33,883 nucleotides of DNA. Source: Curtobacterium sp. Leaf183 (GTDB lineage Bacteria > Actinomycetota > Actinomycetes > Actinomycetales > Microbacteriaceae). The stretch spans positions 206,980 to 240,862 of the forward strand of contig NZ_LMPO01000009.1 in the NCBI RefSeq assembly GCF_001424385.1, given 5' to 3'. Positions 9,586 through 17,688 of the stretch are shown in pieces. The translations under genes were made by a program, and so were the position numbers. Within the stretch, counting starts at the first letter, position 1. Every line of letters begins with the position of its first letter. The notes beneath the pieces were generated by a model, which was not told the DNA's origin, did not search any database, and saw only the letters and a program-made list of their open reading frames with translations.

Positions 9586-10407
9586 ATGGCTTCGACGACC
9601 GCGAGCGGGCGAGAGAAGCGGCAGGGTCGCCGTCCCAAGGAACCCGAAGGCCGCATGTCCCTCGGGCAGCACCTCATCGAGCTGCGGAACCGGCTCTTCA
9701 AGGCGGTCCTCGCGGTCCTGGTGGGCGCGGTGGGCGGCTGGTTCCTCACCCCGTTCGTCCTCGACTCGCTGCGTGCCCCGGTGGCCGAGCTGGCGAAGGT
9801 GGGCGGACACACCGCCGAACTGAACTTCCCGATGATCACCGGCGCGTTCGACCTGAAGCTGCAGATCGCGATCACGATCGGCATCGTCATCGCCAGTCCG
9901 GTGTGGCTCTACCAGATCTGGGCGTTCATCGTCCCGGCCCTGGTCCGCCGCGAGAAGCAGTACGTCTGGGGCTTCCTCGGCACCGCGATCCCGCTGTTCT
10001 TCCTCGGGTGCGCCTTCGGGTGGTACGTCCTGCCGCACATCGTCGGGATCCTCGGCAGCTTCGTGTCGAGTCAGGACACGTCCATCGTCGACGCCAAGGC
10101 GTACTACGACTTCACGATCAAGCTCATCGTGGCGGTCGGCATCGCCTTCGTGCTGCCGGTGTTCCTGGTGCTGCTGAACTTCGTCGGCGTGCTGACGGCG
10201 GCGGCGATCATCAAGTCCTGGCGCGTCGCCATCCTCTGCATCCTCGTGTTCTGCGCGATCGTCACCCCGAGCGCCGACGTCATCTCGATGTTCCTGCTCG
10301 CCGTGCCCATGACCGTGCTGTACGTCGCGGCGTGCATCATCACCTGGTTCCACGACCGACGCCTCGCGAAGCGCCAGGCCAAGCTCGACGCCGAGTACGG
10401 CCTGTGA
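9586..10407 (+). CDS. tatC: Sec-independent (twin-arginine) protein translocase subunit TatC
   Basis: A 273-residue membrane protein, the signal-peptide-recognising core of the Tat system, which exports folded proteins. After a basic 24-residue N-terminus comes the conserved MSLGQHLIELRNRLFKA (the E-L-R-x-R motif before helix 1). Six hydrophobic segments follow, with the family motifs ASPVWLYQIWAFIVPAL and YDFTIKLIVAVGIAFVLPVF; the loop IVTPSADVISMFLLAVPM is typical of the helix 5-6 region. The C-terminal tail is basic and cytoplasmic. The ATG lies 6 nt after a TAGGAT box. Its stop overlaps the helY start (GTGA). The pore-forming partner TatA, normally encoded immediately before tatC in Actinobacteria, is not in this window. 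Confidence 0.96.
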   Translation: MASTTASGREKRQGRRPKEPEGRMSLGQHLIELRNRLFKAVLAVLVGAVGGWFLTPFVLDSLRAPVAELAKVGGHTAELNFPMITGAFDLKLQIAITIGIVIASPVWLYQIWAFIVPALVRREKQYVWGFLGTAIPLFFLGCAFGWYVLPHIVGILGSFVSSQDTSIVDAKAYYDFTIKLIVAVGIAFVLPVFLVLLNFVGVLTAAAIIKSWRVAILCILVFCAIVTPSADVISMFLLAVPMTVLYVAACIITWFHDRRLAKRQAKLDAEYGL

Positions 10408-12935
10408 CCGACACGAGCCTCAGCGCTGCCGAACGGTTCCAGGCGGCGCGCGTCCGCAACCGGTCGCGCAACCTCGAGCTGTTCCGCACCGACCTACGCT
10501 TCGACCTCGACCCGTTCCAGTTCGCTGCGTGTGACTCCCTCGACCAGGGCCGGAGCGTGCTCGTCGCCGCCCCGACCGGCGCCGGCAAGACGATCGTGGC
10601 CGAGTTCGCGATCTGGCTGGCCATGCGGCAGCCCACGGCGAAGGTGTTCTACACGACGCCGATGAAGGCGCTGAGCAACCAGAAGTACGCCGAGCTCGTC
10701 CAGGCCTACGGCGAGACCGAGGTCGGCCTGCTCACGGGGGACACGAACGTCAACCCGCGGGCCCGCGTCGTCGTGATGACGACCGAGGTCCTGCGCAACA
10801 TGATCTACGCCGACTCCGACCTGCTCGACGACCTGGCGTGGGTGGTCCTCGACGAGGTGCACTACCTGGCTGACCGGTTCCGCGGCGCCGTGTGGGAAGA
10901 GGTGATCCTGCACCTGCCGACCGAGGTCCGCCTGGTCTCCCTGTCCGCGACGGTGTCGAACGCCGAGGAGTTCGGCGACTGGCTGCAGACCGTCCGCGGC
11001 GACACCGACGTCATCGTCTCCGAGGACCGGCCCGTCCCGCTCGAGCAGCACGTGCTGGTCGGCAACAAGATGGTCGACCTGTTCGACTCCTCCGGTGCGG
11101 CGGCCACGAACCGCGTCAACCCGGAGCTGCTCCGACTGGTCGGCGGCGGCTCGCGGAACGACTCCCGCGGCGGACACCGCGGACGCCGTGGGCACGGCGG
11201 GTACGTCGACCGCCGTGGTCCGCGCACCGAGAAGGCCCACCGCGAGCACATCGCGCACATGCTCGACGAGCGGATGCTGCTCCCCGCGATCTTCTTCGTC
11301 TTCAGCCGCAACGGCTGCGACCAGGGCGTCCGGCAGGTCGTCCGGTCCGGGCTGTCGCTGACCACCCGCGACGAGCGCAACGAGATCCGTGAGACCGCGG
11401 AGTACCACTGCCGCACCCTGCTCGACGAGGACCTGGCGGTGCTCGGGTACTGGGAGTGGCTCGAAGGACTCGAACGCGGTGTCGCAGCACACCACGCCGG
11501 CATGCTGCCCGCGTTCAAAGAGGTGGTCGAGGACCTGTTCCAGCGCAAGCTGCTCAAGGTCGTGTTCGCCACCGAGACCCTGGCGCTCGGCGTCAACATG
11601 CCCGCCCGCACGGTCGTGCTCGAGAAGCTCGAGAAGTTCAACGGCGAGGCCCGCGTCCCGATCACGCCGGGCGAGTACACGCAGCTGACCGGCCGTGCCG
11701 GACGCCGCGGGATCGACGTCGAGGGCCACTCGGTGATCCAGTGGTCCGACGGGCTCGAACCGCAGGCAGTCGCATCGCTCGCCAGCCGTCGGACGTACCC
11801 GCTCAACTCGTCGTTCAAGCCGACGTACAACATGGCCGTCAACCTGATCGAGCAGTTCGGGCGCCAGCGCACACGAGAGGTCCTCGAGACTTCGTTCGCG
11901 CAGTTCCAGGCGGACCGTTCCGTGGTCGACCTGGCGCGCAAGGTCCGCTCGCAGCAGGAGTCGCTCGACGGCTACCAGAAGTCGATGCAGTGCCACCTCG
12001 GCGACTTCACCGAGTACGCGGCGCTCCGCCGACAGCTGTCCGACCTCGAGCGCACCAACGTCCCCGGCGGCCGCGAGGCCTCGCACGGCGCCCGGGCCGA
12101 ACGCCAGGCCGCGATCACCGAGGTCCGCCGGGCACTGCAGCGCCACCCGTGCCACGCCTGCCCTGATCGCGAGGCCCACGCCCGTTGGGCCGAGCGCTGG
12201 TACAAGCTCAAGCGCGTCAACGACAAGCTCCTGCAGCAGATCCGGTCGCGCACCGGTGCCGTCGCGACCACGTTCGACCGGGTCACCGACGTGCTCCTGC
12301 AGCTCGGCTACCTCGTGCCGTCCGACAGCGGGACGTCCGGCACCGGGACGACCGGCACCGGGACGGACGGCACCGAGCCGTCCGGCATCGTCCCGACCGC
12401 GGCGACGGCCCGTGGTGACGGCGAGTTGACCGTCGCCGCCGGCGGACGTCGTCTGCAGCGCATCTACGGGGAGCGTGACCTGCTCGTCGCCGAGTGCCTC
12501 GAGGCCGGCGTCTGGAAGGAACTGACGCCCGGACAGCTCGCCGCGATGGCGGCCACGATCGTGTACCAGCCCCGACGCGAGGACGCTCCCGGCACCGAGC
12601 ACGCCCTGCCACGCGGCGCGTTCCGGCCCGCGCTCGACGAGACCCTGACCATCTGGTCCCGCCTGGACGACGTGGAGCGCGACGCCCGCCTGGCGGGGTC
12701 GCAGCCGCCGACGCCGGCGATCGCCCTCGGGATGTTCCGGTGGGCGTCCGGGTCGGCCCTCGACGACGTCCTCCGGTCGCTCGACCTGGCGGCCGGTGAC
12801 TTCGTCCGGTGGTCCAAGCAGGTCATCGACCTGCTCGACCAGATCAAGAACGCGGGTGACCCCGACCTCGCCGACACCGCCCGACGTGCGACGGACGCGG
12901 TGCGCCGCGGCATCGTCGCGTACGCGACGGTCTGA
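10404..12935 (+). CDS. helY: HelY-like DEVH-box superfamily 2 RNA/DNA helicase
   Basis: An 843-residue ATP-dependent helicase of the Ski2-like group, orthologous by context and sequence to mycobacterial HelY (Rv2092c, after tatC). Motif I (Walker A) is APTGAGKT at about residues 54-61; motif Ia is TPMKALSNQKY; motif II is DEVH at about 150-153; motif III is LSATVSN; motif VI is QLTGRAGRRGID at about 428-439. A Gly/Arg-rich insert (about 246-272, SRGGHRGRRGHGG) separates the RecA domains, and a low-complexity stretch of Gly/Thr repeats lies at about 643-662. The C-terminal DSHCT-type domain follows. The GTG at 10404 overlaps the tatC stop by 4 nt. The family unwinds RNA or DNA; the precise substrate is unknown. 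Confidence 0.93.
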   Translation: MTDTSLSAAERFQAARVRNRSRNLELFRTDLRFDLDPFQFAACDSLDQGRSVLVAAPTGAGKTIVAEFAIWLAMRQPTAKVFYTTPMKALSNQKYAELVQAYGETEVGLLTGDTNVNPRARVVVMTTEVLRNMIYADSDLLDDLAWVVLDEVHYLADRFRGAVWEEVILHLPTEVRLVSLSATVSNAEEFGDWLQTVRGDTDVIVSEDRPVPLEQHVLVGNKMVDLFDSSGAAATNRVNPELLRLVGGGSRNDSRGGHRGRRGHGGYVDRRGPRTEKAHREHIAHMLDERMLLPAIFFVFSRNGCDQGVRQVVRSGLSLTTRDERNEIRETAEYHCRTLLDEDLAVLGYWEWLEGLERGVAAHHAGMLPAFKEVVEDLFQRKLLKVVFATETLALGVNMPARTVVLEKLEKFNGEARVPITPGEYTQLTGRAGRRGIDVEGHSVIQWSDGLEPQAVASLASRRTYPLNSSFKPTYNMAVNLIEQFGRQRTREVLETSFAQFQADRSVVDLARKVRSQQESLDGYQKSMQCHLGDFTEYAALRRQLSDLERTNVPGGREASHGARAERQAAITEVRRALQRHPCHACPDREAHARWAERWYKLKRVNDKLLQQIRSRTGAVATTFDRVTDVLLQLGYLVPSDSGTSGTGTTGTGTDGTEPSGIVPTAATARGDGELTVAAGGRRLQRIYGERDLLVAECLEAGVWKELTPGQLAAMAATIVYQPRREDAPGTEHALPRGAFRPALDETLTIWSRLDDVERDARLAGSQPPTPAIALGMFRWASGSALDDVLRSLDLAAGDFVRWSKQVIDLLDQIKNAGDPDLADTARRATDAVRRGIVAYATV

Positions 12936-12950
12936 CGGGAGGCCCGGTGC
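12935..12950 (+). repeat. Solo arm of the GGGAGGCCCGGTG family serving as lnt ribosome site and start
   Basis: ACGGGAGGCCCGGTGC is identical to the left arm of the palindrome at 3001-3046 but has no complementary right arm nearby. Here GGGAGG supplies a Shine-Dalgarno match and the terminal GTG (12947-12949) is the predicted lnt start codon. Confidence 0.6.
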
Positions 12951-14593
12951 AGGTCCCCGAGTCCGTCGCGCCTCCGCGCGCCGGTGCCGTCCCACCGAGA
13001 CGCCGCGGTCCGTCCCGGACGCGGCCGTTCCCGGCGCCGTCCGGCGATGTGCGCGGCGTCTCGCAGCCGTCGCCGTTCACCGCGCTGCCGGTGCGCTTCG
13101 CCCTGCCGCTCGCGGTCATCGGCGGGGTCCTGTTCGCGCTGTCGTTCCCCTCGCCCGGCTGGTGGTTCCTGGCCTACCCCGCGGTCGCGTGCCTGCTGCT
13201 GTCCACGATGGGGCACGGGTGGCGACGCGCGGCGTGGATCGGCTACCTCGGGGGCGTCGCGTTCTGGGTGCCCGCGATCTCGTGGGCCGGTCGCTACCTC
13301 GGGCCGGTCCCGTGGCTGGCCCTGGCGCTCTTCGAGGCCGCGATGTTCGCACTCGGCAGCGTCGCCGTGGCACTCGCGTACCGCTGGGTCGCGCGGGTCG
13401 TGACCTCGACCGCCGGGCGCGTGTGGGGCCTCCCGGCCGTCATCGCCGCACTGTGGACCGGACGCGAGTGGTTCTCGGGCAGCTGGCCCTACGGCGGGTT
13501 CGCGTGGGGGCGGGTCGGGCTGTCGCAGTCCGACAGCCCGTTCGCACACCTGGCGGCCTGGGTCGGCGTGCTCGGGGTGTCCTTCGTCGTCGTGTACTGC
13601 GTCGCCGTGGTCGTCTCGCTCGGCCTGGTCAGGGGCATGCAGGTGCGCGTCCGCGTCGCCACGGCGGGACTGCTGGTCGCCGCCGTGCTCGCCGTGCCCG
13701 CGTGGCCCACGGCGACCGACGGGACGATCCGCGTCGAGGCGGTACAGGGCAACGGCCCCGCCGGCTACTTCGACCGGGCGGCACCCGGCGAGGTCCTGGA
13801 GTCGCAGGTCGCCGCGACCGACGTGGAGGCGACGGGGGTGGACCTGGTCGTCTGGCCGGAGGCGTCTGCGGAGTTCGACCCACGCGCCCAGCCCGTGATC
13901 GCCGGGGCGCTGGACCGCGTCGTCCGTTCGGTCGACGCACCACTCGTCGCCGGCGCGATCACCCAGACACCGTCCGGCGTGCTGCACAACACCTCGTTCG
14001 TGTGGACGGCCGACGGATGGCAGTCGTCCTACGACAAGAAGCGCCCCGTGCCGTTCGGCGAGTACGTGCCCGACCGGTGGTTCTTCTCGAAGCTCGCACC
14101 GTCGCTGATCGGCCTGCTGCAGCGCGATTACACGCCGGGCACCAAGCCGAACGTGCTGTCCGTCGCGGGGGTCAAGGCCGGCATCGCGATCTGCTTCGAC
14201 ATCGTCGACGACGGACTGACCCGGGACATGGCGCGCGGGGGAGCGCAGGTGATCCTCGCGCAGACCAACAACGCCGACTTCTCGGGGACCGACGAGAACC
14301 TGCAGCAGCTCGAGATCGCCCGGATGCGTGCCATCGAGACCGGGCGCTCGCTGGTGAACATCTCGACCGTCGGGGCGTCCCAGGTGATCGATCCGAGCGG
14401 CCGGACGATCGACCGGGTGCCGGAGTACACCGCCACCTCGATGGTGACCGACGTCCCGCTCGGCACGACGACCACCCCGGCGACGGTCGCGTCCGGGCTC
14501 ATCGCGCTGGTGCTCTCGCTCGGCGGCATGCTCGTCCTGCTCGCGTGCGCGCCGTGGCAGCGCCGTCGTTCTCGCACTGGGAACCGACTGTGA
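12947..14593 (+). CDS. lnt: Apolipoprotein N-acyltransferase Lnt
   Basis: A 548-residue membrane enzyme that adds the third acyl chain to the N-terminal cysteine of lipoproteins. After a Pro/Arg-rich N-terminus (about 1-45), several hydrophobic segments (about 45-250) anchor the protein. A nitrilase-like (CN hydrolase) domain occupies about 265-510. The catalytic triad is visible: E305 in VVWPEAS, K365 in YDKKRPVPFGEYVP, and C416 in GIAICFDIV. The usual glutamate after the cysteine region is aspartate (CFD). QTNNADFSGTDENLQQLEIARMRAIETGRSLVNIS is also diagnostic. One last membrane helix precedes the basic C-terminus. The start at 12947 is marked by GGGAGG; GTG 13091 is possible if the Pro/Arg tail is not translated. 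It follows helY by 11 bp and probably belongs to the tatC operon. Confidence 0.93.
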   Translation: MQVPESVAPPRAGAVPPRRRGPSRTRPFPAPSGDVRGVSQPSPFTALPVRFALPLAVIGGVLFALSFPSPGWWFLAYPAVACLLLSTMGHGWRRAAWIGYLGGVAFWVPAISWAGRYLGPVPWLALALFEAAMFALGSVAVALAYRWVARVVTSTAGRVWGLPAVIAALWTGREWFSGSWPYGGFAWGRVGLSQSDSPFAHLAAWVGVLGVSFVVVYCVAVVVSLGLVRGMQVRVRVATAGLLVAAVLAVPAWPTATDGTIRVEAVQGNGPAGYFDRAAPGEVLESQVAATDVEATGVDLVVWPEASAEFDPRAQPVIAGALDRVVRSVDAPLVAGAITQTPSGVLHNTSFVWTADGWQSSYDKKRPVPFGEYVPDRWFFSKLAPSLIGLLQRDYTPGTKPNVLSVAGVKAGIAICFDIVDDGLTRDMARGGAQVILAQTNNADFSGTDENLQQLEIARMRAIETGRSLVNISTVGASQVIDPSGRTIDRVPEYTATSMVTDVPLGTTTTPATVASGLIALVLSLGGMLVLLACAPWQRRRSRTGNRL

Positions 14594-14606
14594 ATGCAGC
14601 CGTCCC

Positions 14607-14632
14607 GGAACGAACCCGCGTGGGACAGTGTT
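14607..14632 (+). promoter_or_regulatory. SigR/SigH-type promoter of rbpA (GGAAC-N18-GTT)
   Basis: GGAAC at 14607-14611 and GTT at 14630-14632 are separated by exactly 18 nt. This matches the GGAAT/C-N18-GTT pattern recognised by the thiol-stress ECF sigma factors SigR of Streptomyces and SigH of mycobacteria. Transcription would begin about 10 nt after GTT, leaving a short leader with an AGAGGAG ribosome site before the ATG at 14664. In Streptomyces coelicolor rbpA is known to be a SigR target, which supports the call. Confidence 0.7.
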
Positions 14633-14663
14633 GGTACGGGTGAACGACTGAGAGGAGTCCACC

Positions 14664-15014
14664 ATGGCTGATCGGAGTCTCCGCGGCATGCGGCTCGGGA
14701 GTCAGAGCCTCCAGAGCGAAGAGGGCGTCGAGCTCTCTGACCGCAAGCGAGCGGTCTTCCAGGCATCGACGGGCGAGACCTTCGACGTGGTGTTCTCGGC
14801 CGACGCCGAGGTCCCGCCGACCTGGTCGGACCCGCGCAGCGGTTTCGAAGGACGTCTCCTGGGCGATGACGGGGTTCCCGTCGAGGTCGCCGCTGAAGAC
14901 GTCAAGGCGCCGCGCACCCATTGGGACATGCTGCTCGAGCGTCGCTCGCGCGAAGAGCTCGAGGAACTGCTGCAGGAGCGCTTGGCGTTCCTGCGTGCTC
15001 GACGCGGCGCGTAG
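14664..15014 (+). CDS. rbpA: RNA polymerase-binding protein RbpA
   Basis: A 116-residue actinobacterial transcription factor that binds the principal sigma factor and stabilises the open promoter complex. The N-terminus MADRSLRGMRLGSQSLQSEEGVELSDR is the family signature. The middle core domain (about 28-75) lacks the CxxC zinc cysteines present in some orthologues: it reads FQASTGETFDVVFSADAEVPPTW. The C-terminal sigma-interaction domain, KAPRTHWDMLLERRSREELEELLQERLAFLR (about 80-112), is highly conserved. AGAGGAG lies about 8 nt before the ATG. It has its own SigR-like promoter, separate from the upstream lnt gene, and a strong hairpin follows the stop. Confidence 0.97.
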   Translation: MADRSLRGMRLGSQSLQSEEGVELSDRKRAVFQASTGETFDVVFSADAEVPPTWSDPRSGFEGRLLGDDGVPVEVAAEDVKAPRTHWDMLLERRSREELEELLQERLAFLRARRGA

Positions 15015-15027
15015 CGTCCGCACTGAC

Positions 15028-15061
15028 GAAGGCCCGCTCCCCATCGGGGGAGCGGGCCTTC
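15028..15061. terminator. Bidirectional terminator hairpin between rbpA and the SPFH gene
   Basis: A perfect 15-bp stem (GAAGGCCCGCTCCCC at 15028-15042, complement at 15047-15061) with loop ATCG. The right arm ends in CCTTC. It lies 14 bp after the rbpA stop and 45 bp from the stop of the opposite-strand SPFH gene, so it can end both transcripts. Confidence 0.9.
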
Positions 15062-15105
15062 ATCTGTGCGGAGCCGTCTCGGCGCTGGCCGTCGCGGTCT
15101 CGGGG

Positions 15106-16257
15106 TCAGCCGTTCTGCTGGTCGTCGCGGAGCTGCCGACGGGTGGCGTCGGCCGCCGCGGCGAGCTTCTCCTCAACGCTGCGGTTCGACTCCGCCAGGC
15201 GCTCGTCGAGTGCTGAGTCGGGCACGATGTCCGAGGCGGGGGCGTTCGCATCCGCGACCGTCGTGGAGCCGGCGGACGAGTTCGCCAGGCTCTCGTTCGC
15301 GAGCTTCGAGATCTTGTCGAGGAAGTCCGAACTGCCGGCGGCGGCGGCGCCGGCGGGGGCTCCGCCGGTGCGGGTCGCCGTGAAGCCCTTCGCGATGCCC
15401 GACAGGGCCTCAGTGAACTCGCTGGGGATCATCCAGACCTTGTTCGCGGTCCCCTCGGCGATCTTCGGGAGCATCTGCAGGTACTGGTACGACAGGAGCT
15501 TCTCGTCCGGGTCGCCCACGTGGATGGCGTCGAAGACCGTCGCGATGGCCTGCGCTTCACCCTCGGCCCGGAGGACCTGGGCCTTCGCAGCGCCCTCGGC
15601 CTGGAGGATCGCTGCCTGTCGCTGCCCCTCGGCTTCGAGGATCTGCGACTGCTTCGTGCCCTCGGCCTGCAGGATGGCGGCACGCCGGTTCCGCTCGGCA
15701 CGGAGCTGCTGCTCCATGGCGTCGACGATCGACACGGGCGGCTCGATCGCCTTGAGCTCGACGCGACCCACGCGGATGCCCCACTTGCCGGTGGCTTCGT
15801 CGAGGACGACCCGGAGCTGGCCGTTGATGTTGTCGCGGCTGGTCAGCGCTTCTTCGAGGTTGAGCCCACCGACGACGTTGCGGAGCGTGGTGGTAGTCAG
15901 CTGCTCGACGGCCCCGAGGTAGTTCGCGATCTCGTAGGTCGCAGCGCGGGCGTCGGTCACCTGGAAGTAGACGACCGTGTCGATCGAGACCACCAGGTTG
16001 TCCTCGGTGATCACGGGCTGTGGCGGGAACGACACGACCTGTTCACGCATGTCGAGCAGCGGCCGGAGCCGGTCGATGAAGGGGACCAGGAGGTTCAACC
16101 CGGGGTTGAGGGTCTTGTGGTACTTGCCGAGACGCTCCACCACGCCCGCGGTGGCCTGCGGGACGATGCGGATCGCCTTGGCGAGCACGACGATCACGAA
16201 GATGACGATGACGACGATCAGGACGAGGAGCACGATCGTGCCGGGTTCGAGGGTCAC
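15106..16257 (-). CDS. SPFH/Band 7 (stomatin/QmcA-like) membrane protein
   Basis: A 383-residue membrane-anchored scaffold protein of the stomatin/prohibitin/flotillin/HflK superfamily. A single hydrophobic helix (LVLIVVIVIFVIVVLAKAI, about 9-28) is followed by the Band 7 domain: RIVPQATAGVVERLGKYHKTLNPGLNLLVPFIDRL, then the conserved LNLEEALTSRDNIN and WGIRVGRVELKAIEPP. A long coiled-coil follows, with repeated AEG units (ILQAEGTKQSQILEAEGQRQAAILQAEG, written here as a region of about 205-245). The C-terminus is Ala/Gly/Ser-rich and ends QQNG. Such proteins oligomerise into membrane microdomain rings and protect partner proteins. The GTG start overlaps the NfeD stop (GTGA), and SPFH-NfeD pairs are a recognised functional unit. 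Confidence 0.92.
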   Translation of the reverse strand: MTLEPGTIVLLVLIVVIVIFVIVVLAKAIRIVPQATAGVVERLGKYHKTLNPGLNLLVPFIDRLRPLLDMREQVVSFPPQPVITEDNLVVSIDTVVYFQVTDARAATYEIANYLGAVEQLTTTTLRNVVGGLNLEEALTSRDNINGQLRVVLDEATGKWGIRVGRVELKAIEPPVSIVDAMEQQLRAERNRRAAILQAEGTKQSQILEAEGQRQAAILQAEGAAKAQVLRAEGEAQAIATVFDAIHVGDPDEKLLSYQYLQMLPKIAEGTANKVWMIPSEFTEALSGIAKGFTATRTGGAPAGAAAAGSSDFLDKISKLANESLANSSAGSTTVADANAPASDIVPDSALDERLAESNRSVEEKLAAAADATRRQLRDDQQNG

Positions 16258-16727
16258 GGAGTTGCCTTCTGTTCGATGCGGACGACTGCGGTCGAGCCCT
16301 CGATGGACTCGACGACGACGAGGGTGCCGAGCGGCGGGGTGCGGTCGGCGACGGCGGTGTCGATCCGCGCGCTCCACGTCTCGCCGTTGGCCAGGCGGAC
16401 CTGACCGGGTCGGGACGGGGTGAAGGCGACGGCGACGGTGCCGGCCATGCCGACCAGACCCTCGACACCCGTGCGGTGCGGGTCGGCGTTGCGGCCGAGG
16501 GCCTGCAGCACACGTGGACGCACGAGGGCGAGCAGCACGAGAGCGACGACCGCGGCGACGATGGCGGACAGCCACCACGGAGCGCCGATCACCGCGGCGA
16601 TGAGCCCGCCGGCGGCCCCTGCGGCCAGCATGATGAAGATGAAGTCGAGCGTGAAGACCTCGACCACCCCCAACACCAGGACCAGGGCGACCCAGACCAG
16701 TGCCTGGACCCATTCGGTGATGTTCAC
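16254..16727 (-). CDS. NfeD-family membrane protein
   Basis: A 157-residue protein with two to three hydrophobic segments in residues 8-75 (ALVWVALVLVLGVVEVF, then FIMLAAGAAGGLIAAVIG, then AIVAAVVALVLLALV) and a C-terminal OB-fold domain (about 90-155). The latter includes GVEGLVGMAGTVAVAF and the conserved GQVRLANGETWSAR, with LVVVESIEGSTAVVRI at the end. This is the short NfeD form without the N-terminal protease-like domain. NfeD proteins act with SPFH partners at the membrane, and the partner gene follows directly with a 4-nt overlap. The GTG at 16727 has GGAAGG about 6 nt upstream. A minus-strand TATGTT at 16794-16799 could be the operon's -10 box. Confidence 0.88.
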   Translation of the reverse strand: MNITEWVQALVWVALVLVLGVVEVFTLDFIFIMLAAGAAGGLIAAVIGAPWWLSAIVAAVVALVLLALVRPRVLQALGRNADPHRTGVEGLVGMAGTVAVAFTPSRPGQVRLANGETWSARIDTAVADRTPPLGTLVVVESIEGSTAVVRIEQKATP

Positions 16728-16851
16728 GCGGTCCTTCCCTCCCTCGGACGCGTTCGGTGCCGCTGCGTCACGACGACCGGTCCACGTCCGTTCAACATAT
16801 CTGATGACCACCGACAAGGGTTGGATGTCCGGGTGTCTCCGGGGGGATTGG

Positions 16852-16857
16852 TAGGCT
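16852..16857 (+). promoter_or_regulatory. Probable -10 box of the SDR gene at 16902
   Basis: TAGGCT, about 44 nt before the GTG start. The resulting leader carries a strong AGGAGG site (about 10 nt before the start), unlike the leaderless genes nearby. Confidence 0.45.
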
Positions 16858-16901
16858 CGAGCGGGCCCGACGAGCGGCCCTGAACCAGGAGGAACACCAC
16901 C

Positions 16902-17666
16902 GTGAGCAACCCCCTCGCCGCCGGAGCACTCGCCGGCAAGCGCGCCCTCGTCACCGGGTCCTCGCGCGGCATCGGAGCCGACACGGTCGGGTACCTGGCC
17001 GACGCCGGCGCGAAGGTCGTCGTGAACTACCGCAACAAGGCCCGCCGCGCTGAGCAGATCGCCGAGGGCATCGTCGCCGCCGGCGGGGACGCCCTGGCCG
17101 TCGGCGCGGACCTGACCGACCACGACTCCGTCCAGGCGATGGTCGACGCCGTCGTCGCGGCGTGGGGCGGCATCGACCTGCTGGTGCTCAACGCGTCCGG
17201 GGGCATGGAGTCGGGCATGGGCGACGACTACGCGCTCCGGCTGAACCGCGACGCCCAGGTCGACATGCTCCAGACCGCCGTGCCGCACATGCCGGCCGGG
17301 TCGCGCGTGGTGTTCGTCACGAGCCACCAGGCGCACTTCGTCGAGACCGCCGAGACCCTGCCCGAGTACCTGCCCGTCGCGAAGAGCAAGCACGCGGGTG
17401 AGACCGCCCTCCGTGAGCTCGTCCCGCAGCTCGAGGCCGCCGGCATCGAGTTCGTGGTCGTGTCCGGCGACATGATCGAGGGCACGATCACGGCGACGCT
17501 GCTGAACCGCAGCAACCCCGGAGCGATCGAGGAGCGCCGCGGGGCGGTCGGCAGGCTCTACAGCGTGTCGGAGTTCGCCGCCGAGATCGCCCTGGCCGCC
17601 GTCGAGCCGGTCCCGTCCGACCACACGCGCCTGGTCGGCGACGTCTCGGGCTTCACGCAGTCCTGA
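16902..17666 (+). CDS. Short-chain dehydrogenase/reductase with shifted active-site lysine
   Basis: A 254-residue NAD(P)-binding oxidoreductase of the classical SDR type. The dinucleotide motif TGSSRGIG lies at residues 18-25, and LVLNASGG (about 89-96) replaces the common NNAG. A catalytic serine candidate is in FVTSHQAHF at about 140. The tyrosine region reads EYLPVAKSKHAGE: Y156 is separated from K161 by four residues rather than the canonical three, so the usual YxxxK motif is not present. Related actinobacterial SDRs near mshC (for example Rv2129c by position) may share this. The substrate is unknown. The GTG start is set by an AGGAGG site about 10 nt upstream. The gene stands between the divergent NfeD operon and the Nudix gene. 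Confidence 0.85.
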   Translation: MSNPLAAGALAGKRALVTGSSRGIGADTVGYLADAGAKVVVNYRNKARRAEQIAEGIVAAGGDALAVGADLTDHDSVQAMVDAVVAAWGGIDLLVLNASGGMESGMGDDYALRLNRDAQVDMLQTAVPHMPAGSRVVFVTSHQAHFVETAETLPEYLPVAKSKHAGETALRELVPQLEAAGIEFVVVSGDMIEGTITATLLNRSNPGAIEERRGAVGRLYSVSEFAAEIALAAVEPVPSDHTRLVGDVSGFTQS

Positions 17667-17675
17667 GCGACGCGG

Positions 17676-17681
17676 TAGCGT
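17676..17681 (+). promoter_or_regulatory. -10 box, leaderless promoter of the Nudix gene
   Basis: TAGCGT ends 7 nt before the GTG start at 17689 and lies only 10 nt after the SDR stop. No ribosome site is seen between. Confidence 0.55.
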
Positions 17682-17688
17682 CAGCCCG

